Assembly: GCA_947455025.1 (NCBI GenBank)
Contig: CANGLU010000003.1
Location: 1-64,000 of the forward strand
DNA from: Hyphomicrobiales bacterium
Lineage (GTDB): Bacteria > Pseudomonadota > Alphaproteobacteria > Rhizobiales > Beijerinckiaceae
DNA: 64,000 nucleotides
Direction of reading: 5' to 3'
Position 1 is the stretch's first letter. Each line of letters starts with the position of its first letter. The notes under the pieces were generated by a model. That model ran no database searches, was not told the DNA's origin, and saw nothing but the letters and a program-made list of their open reading frames with translations. The position numbers and the translations under genes were made by a program. Of this stretch, positions 63,451 through 64,000 are shown piece after piece.

Positions 63451-64000
63451 ATGGCTCGGAACAACGATACACAACCTCTGTCACGGCCAACGCCTTATCT
63501 TTTTCGCATGGCTGTTTTTCTCGTGCTTGGCGCGTTTATCGCTTTCATTCTTTATCGACCCATCATTCAAGCCTTTAATGCCAATCCGCCATTGAATGCG
63601 CTGATCATCGGTGTGTTGACCATTGGTATTGTCTTGGCGTTTCGTGGCGTTTTGCGTTTGTTTCGTGAAGTACGCTGGGCCAATGCGTTTCTTGAAAGCG
63701 ATAGCGGCGTTGTTGTCGAGCGCGAGCCGCTTCTTTTGCTGCCGATGGCCAAAATGCTGGCCGGTCGTCAAAAGCGGGAAGCGCTATCGCCGCTTTCCTT
63801 GCGCGCTATTTTGGACACGATCGGGCTGCGGCTTGATGAAGCCCGCGATACGGGTCGTTATTTGACGGGTCTTTTGGTGTTCTTGGGGCTCTTGGGAACA
63901 TTTTGGGGTCTATTGGATACCGTGGGTTCGGTTGGTAAGGTCATCCAATCCATGAAGGCTGGCTCGGATGCGGCTTTGATGTTTGAAGAATTGAAATCTG
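63451..64000 (+). CDS. MotA/TolQ/ExbB-type proton-channel protein (3' end outside window)
   Basis: The first 183 residues are visible; the frame is still open at the right edge. The ATG at 63451 has GGGAGG just upstream; an ATG at 63424 is also in frame. Hydrophobic segments at about 20-40 and 50-72, then a soluble part, then LTGLLVFLGLLGTFWGLLDT (shown as LVFLGLLGTFWGLL), the hallmark GTFWGL of MotA/ExbB proteins. Such genes follow the inositol-phosphatase gene in Hyphomicrobiales. Confidence 0.82.
   Translation, partial: MARNNDTQPLSRPTPYLFRMAVFLVLGAFIAFILYRPIIQAFNANPPLNALIIGVLTIGIVLAFRGVLRLFREVRWANAFLESDSGVVVEREPLLLLPMAKMLAGRQKREALSPLSLRAILDTIGLRLDEARDTGRYLTGLLVFLGLLGTFWGLLDTVGSVGKVIQSMKAGSDAALMFEELKS

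Noticed and set aside
1-64000. CRISPR array, rRNA, tRNA or insertion-sequence transposase
   Set aside because: No regularly spaced repeats, no structural RNA signatures and no transposase-like protein were seen on either strand.

Overview
The window looks like a chromosomal segment of an alphaproteobacterium, probably related to Hyphomicrobiales. The evidence is the glycolytic run tkt-gap-pgk-fba followed by a ThiE-like gene, an inositol-phosphatase-family gene and a MotA/ExbB-type gene, plus a zapA/DUF4164 pair and alphaproteobacterial palindromic repeats. This assignment is an inference from gene order and protein character; no rRNA or tRNA gene is present.

Layout. (1) 1-5.2 kb: an AT-rich cell-surface polysaccharide block on the minus strand (CapD/FlaA1-type dehydratase, UDP-glucuronate decarboxylase, a DxD glycosyltransferase-like protein, O-antigen ligase). 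(2) 5.4-8.3 kb: a plus-strand cassette of four poorly known genes with a mobile-element look. (3) 8.5-10.9 kb: a DUF6165 protein and GT9 and GT4 glycosyltransferases. (4) 11.0-20.6 kb: an MttB-family methyltransferase, a DMGDH-like flavoprotein, an enolase-superfamily protein and a beta-hydroxyacid dehydrogenase on the minus strand, with a divergent LysR regulator and a CocE-type hydrolase. (5) 20.8-29.8 kb: carnitine / gamma-butyrobetaine genes (carnitine dehydrogenase, two thioesterases, CaiD-like hydratase, NDP-forming acyl-CoA synthetase, acyl-CoA dehydrogenase, BKACE cleavage enzyme, homocysteine-methyltransferase-like protein). (6) 30.2-36.2 kb: a ProVWX betaine transporter, a choline-dehydrogenase-like protein and an FTR1 iron permease. 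(7) 36.3-42.5 kb: two more MttB-family genes, a decayed flavoprotein gene, an AMP-forming acyl-CoA ligase, and the zapA/DUF4164 pair caught between them. (8) 42.8-53.1 kb: a corrinoid one-carbon operon (second DMGDH-like protein, corrinoid protein, DUF1638, virulence-factor-family protein, MetV-like protein, MetF, methyl-THF:corrinoid methyltransferase, RamA-like activator, L-serine dehydratase). (9) 53.1-56.3 kb: an XRE/ScfR-type regulator divergent from an isocitrate lyase gene that carries an in-frame amber codon. (10) 56.4-64 kb: central glycolysis genes and a membrane-motor-type gene cut by the window edge.

Together the genes describe one route, mostly inferred: gamma-butyrobetaine to its CoA ester, crotonobetainyl-CoA, carnitinyl-CoA, carnitine, dehydrocarnitine, then betainyl-CoA plus acetoacetate, then glycine betaine. 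Corrinoid-dependent demethylation would give dimethylglycine, and DMGDH-like enzymes would take it to sarcosine and glycine. The methyl groups pass to tetrahydrofolate and are oxidised by a MetV/MetF pair; serine made from glycine and methylene-THF can leave as pyruvate through the serine dehydratase.

The observations I rate highest are: basic Arg/Gly-rich tails shared by the three MttB proteins, the methyl-THF methyltransferase and the activator, facing a strongly acidic N-terminus on their single common partner, the corrinoid protein; an acetogen-like split MetV/MetF pair in this setting; a strong hairpin burying the ribosome-binding site of the second MttB gene; and the amber codon just before the catalytic cysteine of isocitrate lyase.
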